Translations under genes and position numbers: made by a program
Assembly (NCBI GenBank): GCA_947471745.1
Contig: CANJKZ010000724.1
Coordinates: forward strand, 1,511,501-1,575,500
Length of the DNA: 64,000 nt
Source of the DNA: Closterium sp. Naga37s-1
Taxonomy: Eukaryota > Streptophyta > Zygnematophyceae > Desmidiales > Closteriaceae
Reading direction: 5' to 3'
Notes under the pieces: model-generated
Databases searched by the model: none
Told to the model about the DNA's origin: nothing
Seen by the model: the letters and a program-made list of their open reading frames with translations, nothing else
Part shown: positions 21,703 through 33,844 of the stretch, piece after piece
Numbering within the stretch: the first letter of the stretch is position 1
How the letters are laid out: every line of letters begins with the position of its first letter

Positions 21703-22599
21703 GGCAGGGGAGGGGAGGGGATGCGGTGCAGGGAGGGAGCGGTTGACTGTCCTTGAGTAGACATGATTGCGTGGGTGCTAGCCGGCCTCTTCAGGTCCTG
21801 GTGATTATTATGATGATGATGACGATCAGAAGCTACTTCTTAGTTAATTCTACTCTTTGGATTGTTGTAGTTCAACAATGTGTAGTGTACATGTGTAGTC
21901 TACTACCTACTACAGAAGCTTGTTTTGTTGAAATTGATGCGGATGTGAAAGGCTTGAGGCTTGCATAAACAGTTGCCATTATGACATACACCCATTACAA
22001 ACAAGACACCATGACTAACCTATTGAGCGCACATAACCACCACCCCATTATTGCAGCGCCCCCCCCCCCCACCCCTACATCACCCCAATCAGCACTAGTA
22101 CCAATAATACTAGAACCACCACAACACTAGTGCTTTTGGCGACAGCAGACCTTATTTCCCATGCCAATGCACAGTGGCGCTCTCAGACACCACAAAGCAG
22201 GAGGCGCACGTGGCAGTTTCGATTCATGATGCCTCATGCCTCATCCTCCCTGCTGCCCCTTCATGCTCCCTGCAGCCTGTTCAGGCTGTAAGAACTCTGT
22301 CACCAAAGTGCTCTTATTGCCGCTGCTGCTCTGTGTTTACTGCCTTGTAGCTGCTTCTTAGTAACCGTTCTTCTGTAACCAGTGCTCGACCTTGCTCGCC
22401 CGTCCTCGTTCTCTTGCTGCACAGCACCATAGCACATCAGCTTCCACAATGTCACCACACATTCTGAGCACAAGTTCAAGAAGCAATAGTTTAAAGTTCA
22501 CAATTATGAGCAAAGCTAGTGGTAGTCACAACGGGCAAGTGAGGAGGAGGAAAGAGACTATGAGAGGAGAGGAGGTAGTGGGCGGCAGCTGAAGCTGCT
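21703..22599. other. Gene-free region downstream of the PADRE-like gene
   Basis: Lower-GC sequence with a GATGATGATGA patch (about 21810-21826), a C-run near 22062 and nothing else recognisable. No coding potential beyond short frames. Confidence 0.5.
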
Positions 22600-22800
22600 G
22601 GCACACGGCGCAACTGGAGCAACTGGCACACGGGCAACTGGAGCAACTGGCACACTGGCAACTGGAGCAACTGGCACACGGGCTACTGGAGTAACTGGCT
22701 CCACGGCTAAAAGTAGCGGCAGACGAGCAACGGACTCACGGGCGACTGGAGCAACGGGCTCACGGGCGACTGGCGCAACGGGCTCACGGGCGACTGGAGC
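22600..22800. repeat. 24-bp minisatellite, two unit variants
   Basis: About four copies of a unit built on GCAACTGGCACACGGG, followed by about three of a related unit built on GGGCTCACGGGCGACTGG. It lies on the distal side of the minus-strand copia remnant, so it may be that element's leader or gag-side repeat. Not assigned to a gene. Confidence 0.7.
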
Positions 22801-22899
22801 TGCTGGCTTCACGGCGGCCACCCCCTTCAACCTCCCCAAACTATCCCACTCCCCCTGACACACACCCGCTGCTACACCGCTAGCTCCACTCCCCCTTCA

Positions 22900-23818
22900 C
22901 CCCCCCTTAGTACCACTCCAACGGCTCCAACAAGTCCACCCCCCCTCAGCGGCAGCTGCAGCACAGGGAGACGGAGGAGGAGGAGGAGCAGGGAACGGCA
23001 CACAGTAGCTTCACCCCCATACCCCTCACCCCCAAACCCTAATTCAGGAGAACGGGCTGTAGGAGGGGTGGGGCGCCAGTAGAAGCACGGGGGACAGCGG
23101 GGAGGGCAGGGGCAGCGAGGAAAGGGCCGCCCACGGGCCTGGCACAGCCTCCCGAACCGCGCGCAGGCGGCCCGAGCCGCGCGCGGGCCTGGCGCAGTCC
23201 GTACGGGCCGCGCGCGGGCCTGGCGCAGCCCGTACGGGCCGCGCGCGGGCCTGGCGCAGCCCGTACGGGCCGCGCGCGGGCCTGGCGCAGCCCGTACGGG
23301 CCGCGCGCCGGCTGTACGGGCCGCGCGCAGGCCACGACGGGCGACGGGGGGCGACGCGCGGGTCCCCGTCGCCCGTCGTAGCGCCTCCTGGGGGCGACGC
23401 GCCGAGTGACGGGGCAGAAACCCGTCGCGCGCCTCGGGGCGCACGGCGGGCAGAAAACCGCCGCGCGCCTCGGGGCGCACGGCGGGCAGAAAACCGCCGC
23501 GCGCCTCGGGGCGCACGGCGGGCTGAAAAACCCTAATTTCGACGCCGCGCACCACGGGGCGCGCGGCGGACAGGGAGTAGCAGTAGCAGCGGAAGCAGTG
23601 AGGTGGGGCCCACAGGCCAGGAGCATATCGCTCTAATACCATGTGAAGATAAGCAGTAGAAGAAGGCGCCATAGCTAGGTAAGTCCTAGCTAGGCAAGAG
23701 AAGTTTAGGCAAAAGAGGAGGTTGCACTAGCAAGAATGAGGATACAAATAGCAAACCCTAGAATGGTTGTACTCGCTATAGAGCACCCCACTACAGGCTA
23801 GAGCATAATATTCTGACA
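22900..23818 (-). mobile_element. copia-6 remnant: 5' LTR, primer binding site and repetitive leader only
   Basis: On the minus strand: LTR (23818-23642), primer binding site TGGTATTAGAGC (23641-23630), then a CG-rich leader with two arrays. One has 35-bp units around GCGCCTCGGGGCGCACGG (about 23430-23545), the other 31-bp units around CTGGCGCAGCCCGTACGGG (about 23185-23308). Homology fades before 22900; no gag or pol was found. The LTR and first leader bases match those at 63327-63560, so both belong to one copia family. It ends next to the 3' part of the bHLH locus. Confidence 0.7.
23642..23818 (-). repeat. copia-6 5' LTR (177 bp)
   Basis: On the minus strand it begins TGTCAGAATATTATG and ends ATCTTCACA. 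It shares CTGTAGTGGGGT, CTCTATAG and TAGGGTTTGCTAT with the 181-bp LTR at 63327. Confidence 0.75.
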
Positions 23819-23902
23819 ACACATGCATCATCCTCTCTGCCCAATCCCCCGTCCGTCATCACCACCGGGGGCAGCCCATTCCTGCTTCAGCAACAGCTGC
23901 GG

Positions 23903-23927
23903 CCGCCGCCGCCGCCGCAGCAGCAGC

Positions 23928-23971
<44 letters not shown>

Positions 23972-23990
23972 CAGCAGCAGCAGCAGTGCT
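23903..23990. repeat. Trinucleotide repeat (CAG/GCC)n downstream of the bHLH copies
   Basis: GCCGCC followed by a run of about 20 CAG triplets, next to the outermost partial copy of the bHLH terminal exon. Confidence 0.9.
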
Positions 23991-24235
23991 CTACCCATCC
24001 TCCCAGGTCACCTGGGCCTCCATGTCGTCATCAATCGTCACACGCGGTCGTTTGGCCCCCGAAGGCACCCCCTTGCCCAGATCCTCGCACTCCACCTGCA
24101 GCCGCCGCTTGTTTAATCGACTCAGAAGTACGCAGCATCGCGCTACCCGTCCTCCCAGGTCACCTGGGTCTCCATGTCGTCATCAATCGTCATGCGCGGT
24201 TGCTTCGCCCGCGGACACAGCCCCTTCTTTTTTCA
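23991..24235 (-). pseudogene. Two partial copies of the bHLH terminal exon 3' end
   Basis: The exon end encoding RPRVTIDDDMETQVTWEDG plus stop (stop at 24292-24294 in the intact exon) recurs twice downstream. One copy has its stop at 24143-24145, the other at 23991-23993, at spacings of about 150 bp. The outer copy retains LQVECEDLGKG and the full tail; the middle copy keeps about 60-90 bases and then diverges. They look like tandem duplications of the final exon end. Confidence 0.75.
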
Positions 24236-24291
24236 GCAGCAGCAGAAGCCACAGCCGTCGTAGCCACAGCAGTATCATCAGCAGCGTCTCG

Positions 24292-27200
24292 CTACCCATC
24301 CTCCCAGGTCACCTGGGTCTCCATGTCGTCATCAATCGTCACGCGCGGTCGTTTGGCCCCCGGGGGCAGCCCCTTGCCCAGCTCCTCGCACTCCACCTGC
24401 AGGCGCCGCACCTCGCGCTTGAGCAGCCCGATGTAGTTCACCGCCGCGTCCAGCATGGTCGCCGTGTCCATGCGCGGGTTCCAGATGGGCAGGGTCTCCT
24501 TCAGATTGTCCAAACGCTCGCTGTAGGGAGGGGAGTGGGAGCGACAAGGAATGAGAGATGATGAGATGTGGGTCACAGCTGCATACAGCATAGTGGCTGC
24601 TGTGTCCATGTGCGGGTTTCAAATGGAGAGCGACTCCTTCAGGTTGTCTAGTCGCTCGCTGTTTTGAGGTGTGAGGGAGGGACAAGGAACGAGAGCTGAT
24701 GAGATGTGGGTCACAGCCACGTCCAGCATCTAGGCAGTGTCCATGCGCGGGATCCAAAAAAGCAGGGTCCACCATTGAGGTTGTCTAGTCGCTCGCTGGT
24801 TGGGGTAAAGTGGGAGCAAAGAGAAGGGGACGGAACATGTGAAGGGGTGGAACGAGAGGGTGTGAGGGTGTACGCATGTGGGGGCGTGTGCACTCGCCGT
24901 GTGAGCATGTGCGTGCGTGCGTGCGTGTGGGCGTGCGTGAGCAGGTGCGTGTGTACGTGCGTGAGTGCGTGCGCACGTGCCAGTCTGTCTCCATGCCATC
25001 AGTACCTGATCTTGCTGCGTCGCTTCCTCTCCGCCACGCTCCGAGGTCGAGTGGACTGCTGTGTTCCATTCCGCAACGACTGCAGCAACAACTCTCTCCT
25101 ACGCTCCCTCTCCCTCTGCTCCTTACCCGCCTCCTCCTCTTGCTCATTCGCCTCCCCCTCGTCCTCCTCCTCCCCCTGAAACCCCTCGTGGCTGTTCCGC
25201 TCTGTACCGCCCTGTTCCTCTCCCTGCCGCTGCTGCAATTGCTGTTGCTGTTGCTGCTGCCTGCTAGCATCTACCCTTGAGGCACCTTCTTCACTCCCCT
25301 TGCGTGCCTGGCGGTCAGAATCACCACAGGGAGTTGAGAGCAAGGGAGAAGATTAGCATCCGACTGACTGGGAGATCAGTGGGCATGCGATAGGGTGCTT
25401 TTGAGAAATTCTCAAAAACACCCTGCAGTGCAGCATCATGGACTCAGTGAGCTTGTGTGCAGTGCAGCGATCTTGTGAGCTTACGATAGGCCGGGCAACA
25501 TCCATGCTAGAATCGTTCCAAGTGTCAGGCAGGAAATCAAGGGCCAGAGGGATGTGCGGGAACGGAACGAGGAGAGGTGGCGGAGGGTGAGGAAAGAGGA
25601 AGGAGATTCAGGCTTCAGTTACCAGTGATCGTGATCGTGATACTGATGAGAATTCTCAAAAGTTACATTATCGTGACTTGGCTGGGCTGGGCTAGGCTCC
25701 TGCTACTGCTACACGACTCATGAGGCGTCTCAGAAGGAGGTTGAAGGGAGAAGAAGGGGATACAGGCTTACAGCCTTCACTTACCAGTGACCGTGACGTG
25801 CCTGGGCTGCTGCTAGACGTGCCTTGACTGCCCTCTGCTGCTCCGCCTCCCCCTGCTGCTGCCTGCACCACTGGTGCCCTTTGCACAACACCAGCAGCAG
25901 CACCAGCAGGAGCACAGGCAGCACCGCTAGCTGAACGAGCACCACAGGCAACAGCACCACGGGTAGCAACAACAGCAGCAGATGCTGTAGCGGCAGGGTT
26001 GGAGGTCACTGGACGATCGCTGAGGGTGTCAGCTGCACGCTGCTGGGGTGGTGCTAAGCGCTCCCTCGCATGCGGGTTCAACACTGGCCATTGCCGCTCC
26101 TGCTGTTCCTGCTGCTGCTGCTGCTGCTGCTGCATACGGTACTGATACAATCGCATGCCTCCAGCAGCAGCAGAAACACCACCGCCACCAACACCACCAC
26201 CACCACCACCAACACCACCACCACCATTGCCACCACCATTAACACCATCACCGCCAGCGCCAGCGCCATTTCTTTCATTAGAGCCGCCACCACTCCCACC
26301 ACCAGCAGCAGCAGCAGCAGCAGAAGCTGCCACAGGAGATTCAGTCCAAAAGCCGGGTGCTGCACAGTTCCCTGCCACACCAACACCAGTACGCACCGCA
26401 GCAGCCGCAGTGGGCTCGAACGGAGGATACGAGTGGATACCAGGAGACGATACAGCCGCACCCTCCCCTTCCATCATGCGCTCGCGCGTGTGTGCAGCAG
26501 GTGCGGCATCAGCAAAGGCAGCACCACGAGTGGCAGCTGTAGCAGGAGAAGCAGTAGCGGCTGTAGCAGGCACGGCAGGTGCGGTGGCTGATGTGTTGGT
26601 TAGAGGCGCAGTGGTTGTGAAGTGATTAGCAGCAGACGGAGCTACTGGTCTGATTGAAGTGACTTTGCTTCTGCTGCTTGCAAGGAGAGCAAGGGAGGGA
26701 AGACGACTGGATCCAGCACCAGCCCATGCTGCTGGTGGTGCCGTTGCTATTGCTGATGCTGCCGCTTCAGTAGTGGTGGCGGTAGTGGTGGCGGTGCAAG
26801 CACCAGGCATAACAGCAACCGGAGCAGCAGACACCAATCTCAGACCGATGAAAGAATTCACTCCAGACTGCTTCGCATGACTTACAGTGGCACTCATAGG
26901 GCCAGAGGGGAGCACAGGAAGAGAGGGAAGGACAAGCGGTGAAGAGCTTCGTGTCATGGGATAATGGTAAGGTTCCTGGTCGTTCGGGTTGTGGTGGTGC
27001 TGCTGCTGCCATTGCTGCTGCCATTGCTGCTGCTGCTGCTGCTGCTGCTGCCATTGCTGCTGCTGCTGCTGCTGCTGCTGTTGCTGCGGCTGCGGTTCCT
27101 CCTGGCGGATGTGAAGCTGCACTGATCCCACGCGGTTCTCCGAGCCTGTTCGAGGCAGGTGAAACAGGTGAGAAGAGTGAGAGGAACGAGACGGGGCTCT

Positions 27201-28428
27201 TGACATGGTCGGTGGAGATCCCAGGGAGATTTGAACATCCAGCTCCTCTTGATTTTCCACCCCGGCTTTTTTCTCCTGCCCTGTCTCCATCGCCGACGCA
27301 GCAGGAAATGTTGCCCCCCCTGGCGCCTGAACCTGGTTCATAGTTGATACATTCGCCCGTGCTGGTACCCCGTTCCCTCTCACCGCACCAGTAGCAACAG
27401 CAGCATACGCAGCAGTACCAGCAGGAGCAGTCTCCTCCCTCTCATCCATAGTAGTCCAGTCGCACCCCAGCCCCCGTTTATACCCTCTCCCTCTCCCTCC
27501 ACCCCCACCCCGTCCTCCTCTTCCTCCCCCTCCGCCTCTCCGCCCTCCACATGCACCCGCCCCCGCGCCTGCGCCCCCTCCACCAAAGCCCCCCCCATGC
27601 CCCTCCTCATCCCCACCGCCTGGAAAACACCCCGCCCCCGCCGCCGCACCCGCCGCCTCTGCCCCCCCACGCGCTGCACACACCCCACTCCTCCAATCCC
27701 CACTTCTGCCGCTTTCACTGCCCGACCCGTTACTACAGAAGGCAGCACCGGCAGCAGCAGCAGCAGCGGCAGCGGCAGCAGGGTGACGAGGGGGAGGGGG
27801 AGGAGGAGGAGGAACAGCAGCGGCAGGGATCATGGGCGTAATCCATCCGCGGATCCGCGCACGGCCCTGGTGAATCGCCTCCTGTCCAGCACAACGGATA
27901 GCAGTCGTACCAGCAGCAGCAGCAGCAGTAGACGAGTCATGTTGAGTCACGGGCAGAGACAAGGACAGAGCAGCAGCAGGATGGTGGCTTGCATGGTTCC
28001 AACTTCCGCCGCCGCTGCCCTCCCCAATTCCTCCTCCTCCTCCTCCTCCTCCCACCCGTACCCCCTGCAGCCCAGGTGATTCCAAAGCTCCCCGAGTGGG
28101 TCCCGACCGGTGGCCTTCAACAGGGGAGTAGGAAGAAGCCCCCATGGGACTCCTACCCAGCGTGGTGTTTCTGGTAGTCAAGTCCACGTCAGCAGCAGTC
28201 CCAGTAGCAGTAGTAGCAGGAGCGGTCGCAGCAACAGACGTAGTAGTCGTGCTTGTAGCAGTGCTGCTAGGAGTGGTAGTAGCGATTATGTGAGTCGTCT
28301 TGCACCGTGCTGCTTCCTCTGGAACGTGCGAGTTTCCCCAGGTCACCACACAGGCGCTCTCTCTTCCCTGCGGCCCTCTCTGCTCTCGTTCTCTCTCCCC
28401 CCTCTGAAAAAATGACTGAGCCTCAGGC

Positions 28429-28460
<32 letters not shown>

Positions 28461-29228
28461 TTGTCCGGACCAGTCCGTCTTGATGTGCCGCTCTCCTCCC
28501 TCTCCTCGCTCTCCTCGCTCCCTCGCCCCCTCTACTGCTTCTGGCGGCAGTAACCCTACACCAGCACTGCTGGCAGCCGGCTGCGGCGCTGTGCCCTCCG
28601 CTGTTTCCGTAAAGAACTGGTACCTGGAAACTATGGGGCTCGCTTCTCTCTCCCTCTTCAGGTTACCGCCGCCGCCGCCCAGTGGCAGCGCCGCCGCTTC
28701 TGCCGCCGCAAATGCCGCCGCCGCCGCCGGCGTGTGGCTGATGCCGCCGGTGTTACAATAGTTAGTATGAATTGCAGTAGTGTTAGCACTACTCGGGAAG
28801 TTGCTGCTGCCTGAAGTGCTCAGGCTAGTGCTCAAGCTAGTGCTCAGGCTTGGGGGGGCCCTTGGAGGGTTCCGCCCCGGCAGGAGCACTGATCCTCCGG
28901 CGTCTTGCCGCTGGCCGCCGCCGCGACTGCCACCAGCGGGAATCCAAGCAGGCCGCGGCGGCGCTTCAACTTGAACGTGACGTTCCGCGGCTGTGATCGG
29001 TGGCGATCCGGCTTGGAATGCCGCGTCGATAACCTCGGCGGCGATGGCGCTAGTAGTACTAGTAGTAGTAGTGTTACTACTAAATGATCCTCCTCCTCGG
29101 ACGAGGAGTCCAGGGGAAGGCTCTGCAGACAGGAAAGGCGGCCCGGGATATGTGCGCTGGCAGAAACGCCGCCGTGGCTTCTTGACGGTGATTTTGAAGG
29201 CGGTGGGTGTTGTCGTGACGGTGACCAA
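24292..29228 (-). CDS. bHLH transcription factor (three-exon model, start unresolved)
   Basis: DNA-binding regulator predicted to bind E-box DNA. Model on the minus strand: exon A 29228-25785, exon B 25307-25006, exon C 24520-24292, about 1324 residues. Exon A is a long Ala/Gln/Gly/Ser-rich region with short ordered patches (FKITVKKPRRRF near its start) and ends at a strong donor (ACTG|GTAAGTG). Exon B has poly-Gln and acidic stretches and ends with the basic region PRSVAERKRRSKI, with the Glu and Arg residues needed for E-box contact. Exon C completes the helices (ERLDNLKETLPIW; MLDAAVNYIGLLKREV) and ends TWEDG. Phases fit: A/B phase 0, B/C splitting AG|C for Ser. The basic region most resembles FBH-like plant bHLHs (subfamily IX). 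Exon A has no ATG near its 5' limit, only a TTG right after an in-frame stop, so a 5' exon is probably missing from the model. Confidence 0.65.
24574..24795 (-). pseudogene. Two decayed copies of bHLH exon C inside the intron before it
   Basis: The start of exon C (AG|CGAGCG, then GACAACCT) recurs at 24795 and 24656, ahead of the intact exon at 24520; spacings are 139 and 136 bp. Each copy keeps an AG acceptor and the ERLDNL coding start. The 24656 copy then has a stop in place of Trp in LPIWNP; the 24795 copy is shifted and holds a TAG before MLD. Introns between copies are also similar, so a unit of about 137 bp was duplicated twice. Confidence 0.8.
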
Positions 29229-29976
29229 GCCTCATCATGTAGTTAGTGGTGACTGCTGCTAGTATTACTATACTCTTGTACTGCTACTAGTACGCGGTCG
29301 TGACTCAGATCATTGTCACAATGCTCAGCCGCTGCGGTAGATTAAGCAAGCCGAACAGGTATACTACTACTACTAGTAGCGTCGCCGCAAGCCGAGACGC
29401 AAATACTATCTGCTTCAAGCGGAAATCTGCCAGGAGAGACGTCGGCTCAGTTACGTCGTAAATAAATAACGTTGTCCAACCTTAGGGGGCGAGGAGGGGT
29501 CGTGTTTGGGAGCACAGTGACGCACCGCCCGGTACATTGTGCCACCGTTTTGGAAGTAACCGCGAGACCCAGAGAGGTTCCGTGCAGAAAATTATGGGAT
29601 GAGATGAGAACTTCAACTTCTCAACTTGGAATGTGTGAGCAAATGAGGGAGAGGAGACTACAGAACTATGTTTGTGTCGATTTATACAGTAGTCTGTTCC
29701 CAACCTGTGATGAAGGGTGACGGGTGGTGGGGGGAATAGTGGGCGGGGAAGTGAGGGGCGTGCGAGCAAGGGAATGAATTTGAACAGATATCAGTATCAA
29801 GTGGCTGATGAACAGAAATTTTAGAAATGAGCAGTGCACGACACGGCTTGCTCAGAACCAACATGGAGGGGAGATTGAGCAATTCGGTACGTCATTTCTT
29901 TTTTTTACTTCGGCTGAGGCTGATTTCTTTTGAAGGAAAAGAAAATCCTGACGTTGAAGAAAAACACATGACGTAC
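29229..29976. other. Upstream region of the bHLH gene
   Basis: Contains CTACTAGTA-type short repeats (29255-29380) and a moderately AT-rich segment next to gypsy B. Probably promoter and 5' UTR of the bHLH gene, and possibly its missing first exon. No specific element could be assigned. Confidence 0.45.
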
Positions 29977-30304
29977 TGTTACGGGTGCAATGAATCGAAG
30001 TAGCGAGAATTGCACTAAGGTGTCAAACGAGTACAAAGATGTGAGCGAAGGCATGAGCGAACATTTATATGCGAAGCATGCAAACGGTAACGCGGTGCGT
30101 GCGAGCTAGCCAGTGCTATGCTGGCAGCGAGGCTCGGGCTAGTCCCGAAGCGTAGGCCGACACGGCCGGGCCAGCAGTGCGAGGTTTGGTGAAACAGTGC
30201 GCGCGAAGTCGGCGAAGTTCCGTTAGCAGTAACGGGCGAACAACGGCTGTTGCTGTACGCGGTGTAGTCGGGCTCCGTAAGGAATGCCGAGAAAATTCCT
30301 TACA
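29977..30304 (-). repeat. gypsy B 3' LTR (328 bp)
   Basis: On the minus strand it starts TGTAAGGAATTTTC and ends CACCCGTAACA. It pairs with the split 5' LTR at 35169-35373/41822-41944. Confidence 0.92.
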
Positions 30305-30334
30305 CTACCCCCCCCCCTCAAGAAGCCCCCTCCG

Positions 30335-33300
30335 CTACGCGAGTGCGTGTATGTCGCGGAATCCCCGGCTCCTCAGGTACGCTTGCAGGGCAGGGTGGTT
30401 TTCAATGTTGGCCAGGGGCACCCAGCTATCCTCAGTTGGCGTGCGGTCCTTCCAGCGAACGAGGAATTCAATCCTCCTGATTCCCGTGGGGTGTCGAATC
30501 CGATGGCTCAGGATTTTTTCGGGCTCGATGATCGGCTCCGATGCAGGGCGAGTCATGGATGGCGGGCGGTGGCGAGGCAATTGGCTTGTGGTTGGGATGT
30601 ATGGGCGAAGCAAGCTGACGTGGAACGAAGGGCTGATGTACCAGTCGGTCGGTAACAGTAGGTGCGCGGTTACTGGCGTGATCATGTGGCTGATTTGGAA
30701 TGGGCCACAGTAGCGCGGTCGCAGTTTTGGTACGTCGGGCAGTCGCAGGTTTTGCGTGTCGAGCAGTACGTAATCCCCTGACTGGTAGGTGACGGGTCGG
30801 CGGTAGCGGTCGGCGTTGCGCTTAGCGATGACATTTGCTTTTTTAATTGCTTCTGCAGCTCTGGTGCGGGCAGCTTGCAGAATTTCGGCGAATTGTTGTG
30901 CACGTGGTGTCGGATTGTCCGGACTCGGCGTCATGGGCACTGTAGGATTTTGCCCGTGGTTCAGGTAGAAGGGGGACTGCTGCGTCGTCGCTGACGTGGC
31001 GTTGTTGTACGCGAACTCGATCAGCGGCAGCTGCTGTTCCCAAGTCGTGGGGTCGTCGCACGTGGCACGAATCAACTGCTCCATCGTCTGATTCGTCCGC
31101 TCCGTTTGGCCGTCGGTCTCGGGGTGGTACGACGAACTGAACTGTAGCCTGGTCCCGAACTGCTCCCAGAGGTTTTTCCAGAAGTTGCTGGTAAACTTCG
31201 TGTCCCTGTCGCTGATAATCGCTGCTGGTATCCCGTGCAGGCGAACAACGGCTGCGATGAACAGACGAGCGGTCTCCTCGGCTGAGATCGACTTTTTGCA
31301 CGCAGCGAAGTGTGCCATCTTCGTCAGCCTGTCAACGACGACCATCACCGCGTCGTTACCCCCAGGGTTCGAAGGTAACCCTGTGACGAAGTCCATGGTA
31401 ACCTGCTGCCAGGCGCGCTCGGGCGGTGGTATCGGCTGCAATTGACCCGCCTTCCGCTTCCTCGAGCTCTTCATCACCTGACACGTGGGACACGAGCCCA
31501 CGTGCTGCTGTACGTCGGTCAACAGCTCCGGCCAGTAATAATACCGCTGCAGTTGCTGTCGCATTTTTTCTACCCCAAAGTGTCCCGAGGTAATTCCGTC
31601 GTGTGCCTCCTGCAGTAGCAACTCCCTCAGTAGTGAGTACGCAGGTACCCAGATGCGGTTGGTGCCTGTTTTTACGTAATAAACTCCTTTAGCTTCTGCC
31701 AGTTGCTGTGAGTTTCCAGTCGTGAAAAATGGGTCGGTGCGGTATCCGTGGGTGAATAGGCCTGTTAACAGCGGGTTGGTCTGGGCGAGTAGGATGGCGT
31801 GGAGTTGGGCGGTAGGGCGGGTGAGTGCGTCGGCGATGTTGGATGCGCCTTTCTTGTACGTAACCGTGTAGTGGAAGTTGGACTCGAGGTAGTCCAGCCA
31901 GCGAATTTGTCGCGGATTGAGATTTGGTTGGGCGCGTAAGTACTGTAGTGATCGGTGGTCTGTCTGTACTGTCACGTCGGCGCCAGTCAGGTAACACCGC
32001 CAAACCTTGAACGCGTGCACGATCGCCAACATTTCGCGGTCGTGTATCGGGTAGTTGCGTTCGGGCGGGTGCAGTTTGCGGGACTCGTACGCGATTGGCT
32101 GGAGGCCGTTCCCGAAATCCTGCAACAGTACTGCTCCCACAGCGATGTCACTTGCGTCAGTGACGAGCTCGAACGGACGGTGTGGATCGGCGATGTGAAG
32201 CACGGGCGGTGAGCACAAAATGTTTTTGAGGGCCGAGAAGGCAACTTGCTCTTTCTCCCCCCACATGTACTCAACCCCCTTCCTCAGCAGGTCAGTCAAC
32301 GGGGCAGTCAGCTTCGCCATGTCGGGGACGAACCGGCGCACGTAGTTGACGAACCCCAGAAAACTCTGCAACTCTGTCAAGTTGGTCGGCGCGTGCCAAG
32401 CCTGAATCGTCGCAATTTTCTTCGGGTCTATTTCCACTCCTGCGGCTGAAATAACGTGTCCCAAAAACTCCAGACGTTCCTGTAAAAATTCACACTTAGA
32501 CGCTTTTGTCAGTAGGCGGTTCTCACTCAGTATCTTAAAAACTGCTTCGATGTCCTGTAAGTGCTGTGCTCTGTCAGGGCTGTAAATCAGTATGTCGTCC
32601 AGGTATACTTAGACGCACTTATCTAAGAGTGGGCGGAAAGCTTCGTTCATGGTCATTTGGAAAGTGGCGGGGGCGTTGGTCAGTCCGAAGGGCATGACGG
32701 TGTATTCGAAGGATCCGTAGCGTGTTCGGAATGCGGTTTTAGGGCAGTCGGGCGGATTGACACGAATCTGATGGTAACCCCCCCGGAGGTCGGTTTTCGA
32801 GAAAACCCGGGCTGTGCGCAGTTGGTCGATCAGTTCGTCGGCTCGTGGGATGGGGTAACGGGATTTGATGGTAACCCTGTTCAGTGCTCTGTAATCGATG
32901 CACATGCGAAATCCCCCGTCTTTTTTCGGTGTAAACAGTATCGGTGCTGCGAAAGGCGACGAACTAGGGCGAATGAACTCCTTCTCGAGCAGCTAATCGA
33001 GCTGCTTCCTCAGTTCGTCCAGTTCGGGCTGGGTCAGTCGGAACTGTCGCTGTACTGTTGGCTGTGCCCCCGGTTCCAATTCTATTCTGTGATCGTGCGG
33101 TCGCTGAGGTGGCAGTCCCGTCGGTAAGTCGTCCGGGAAAATGTCGCTGTACTGCTTCAACCGTGCTGCCAGGTCACTCGGTATGTCGGTCAGCAGTTTC
33201 TGCAAATCCCCTCCCTTGTCTGCTGCCTCGGCTTCCCGAATGTCGACCGCGTACACGTCAGCTCCCGCCGCTACGGCGCGTTTCATCGTGATCGCGTTGA

Positions 33301-33837
33301 CACGCACCGACGAAGACTCAGGCGAGCCCCAGCGAGGTAGGGTGATGTGGTTACCGTTCACTCGCACGGTGCAGTCACCCGTCGTCCAGTCGATTCGCGG
33401 ATTGTGTCGTCGCAACCAATCACGCCCGAGTAAAATATCGGTTCCGTCGAGGGTCGTTGCGAGCATTTCTTGGCTAAATGTGAAGTTACCCCCGCATCGA
33501 ATCCGAACCCGGTCTACGCGTTCCCGTATTGCCAGCGGCGTGCCGTCTACCAGTCGTGCGTCGATCTCAGGTAAACATCTGTCCAGTGGCAGTCGCAGTT
33601 TTCGTGCTGTAGCAGTGTTGATGAGGCTGTGGCTGGCTCCCCCGTCTACGAAGATTTTAACTAAGTCCGTCCCGATTTTCCCACTAAGCAGTATAGGGCT
33701 GTCTACCGTAGTACCCTCCTTATTCGGCCGGGTGTGGTCGATTGCGTGAACCAGCACAATCACTCGGTGAGGGTCGGTTGGGTCGGGCGAGCGGCGTGAC
33801 CTGTCAGTAGAGGGCCCGTCTGCTACTGACTCCCAGC
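30335..33837 (-). pseudogene. gypsy B pol (protease-RT-RNase H-integrase-chromodomain), two stops
   Basis: Read in the -1 frame relative to gag. Order: protease (VDGGASHSLIN), reverse transcriptase ([23 protein letters not shown]), RNase H (VTDASDIAVGAVL), integrase zinc finger (TSGHFGVEK; CPTCQVM) and core (MDFVTGLP; SDRDTKFTS; YHPETDGQTERTNQ), then a chromodomain (RIEFLVRWKDRTPTEDSWV). Two in-frame stops break it: TAG at 32993-32995, where gypsy A and C have Tyr in LDYLLEKEF, and TAA at 32609-32611, three codons before the RT YLDD motif. Otherwise nearly intact. Confidence 0.9.
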
Positions 33838-33844
33838 GTTTCCC
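33784..33844 (-). promoter_or_regulatory. Predicted -1 ribosomal frameshift signal, gypsy B gag/pol
   Basis: On the minus strand the slippery heptamer G GGA AAC (33844-33838) is in the gag frame. It is followed by a 7-nt spacer and a perfect 8-bp stem GTCAGTAG/CTACTGAC (33830-33823 with 33810-33803) around a 12-nt loop. The loop's CGGGC can pair with GCCCG at 33788-33784, allowing a pseudoknot. The gag stop codon lies inside the first stem arm. Pol is open in exactly the -1 frame. Function is inferred from the match to retroviral -1 frameshift sites. Confidence 0.7.
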
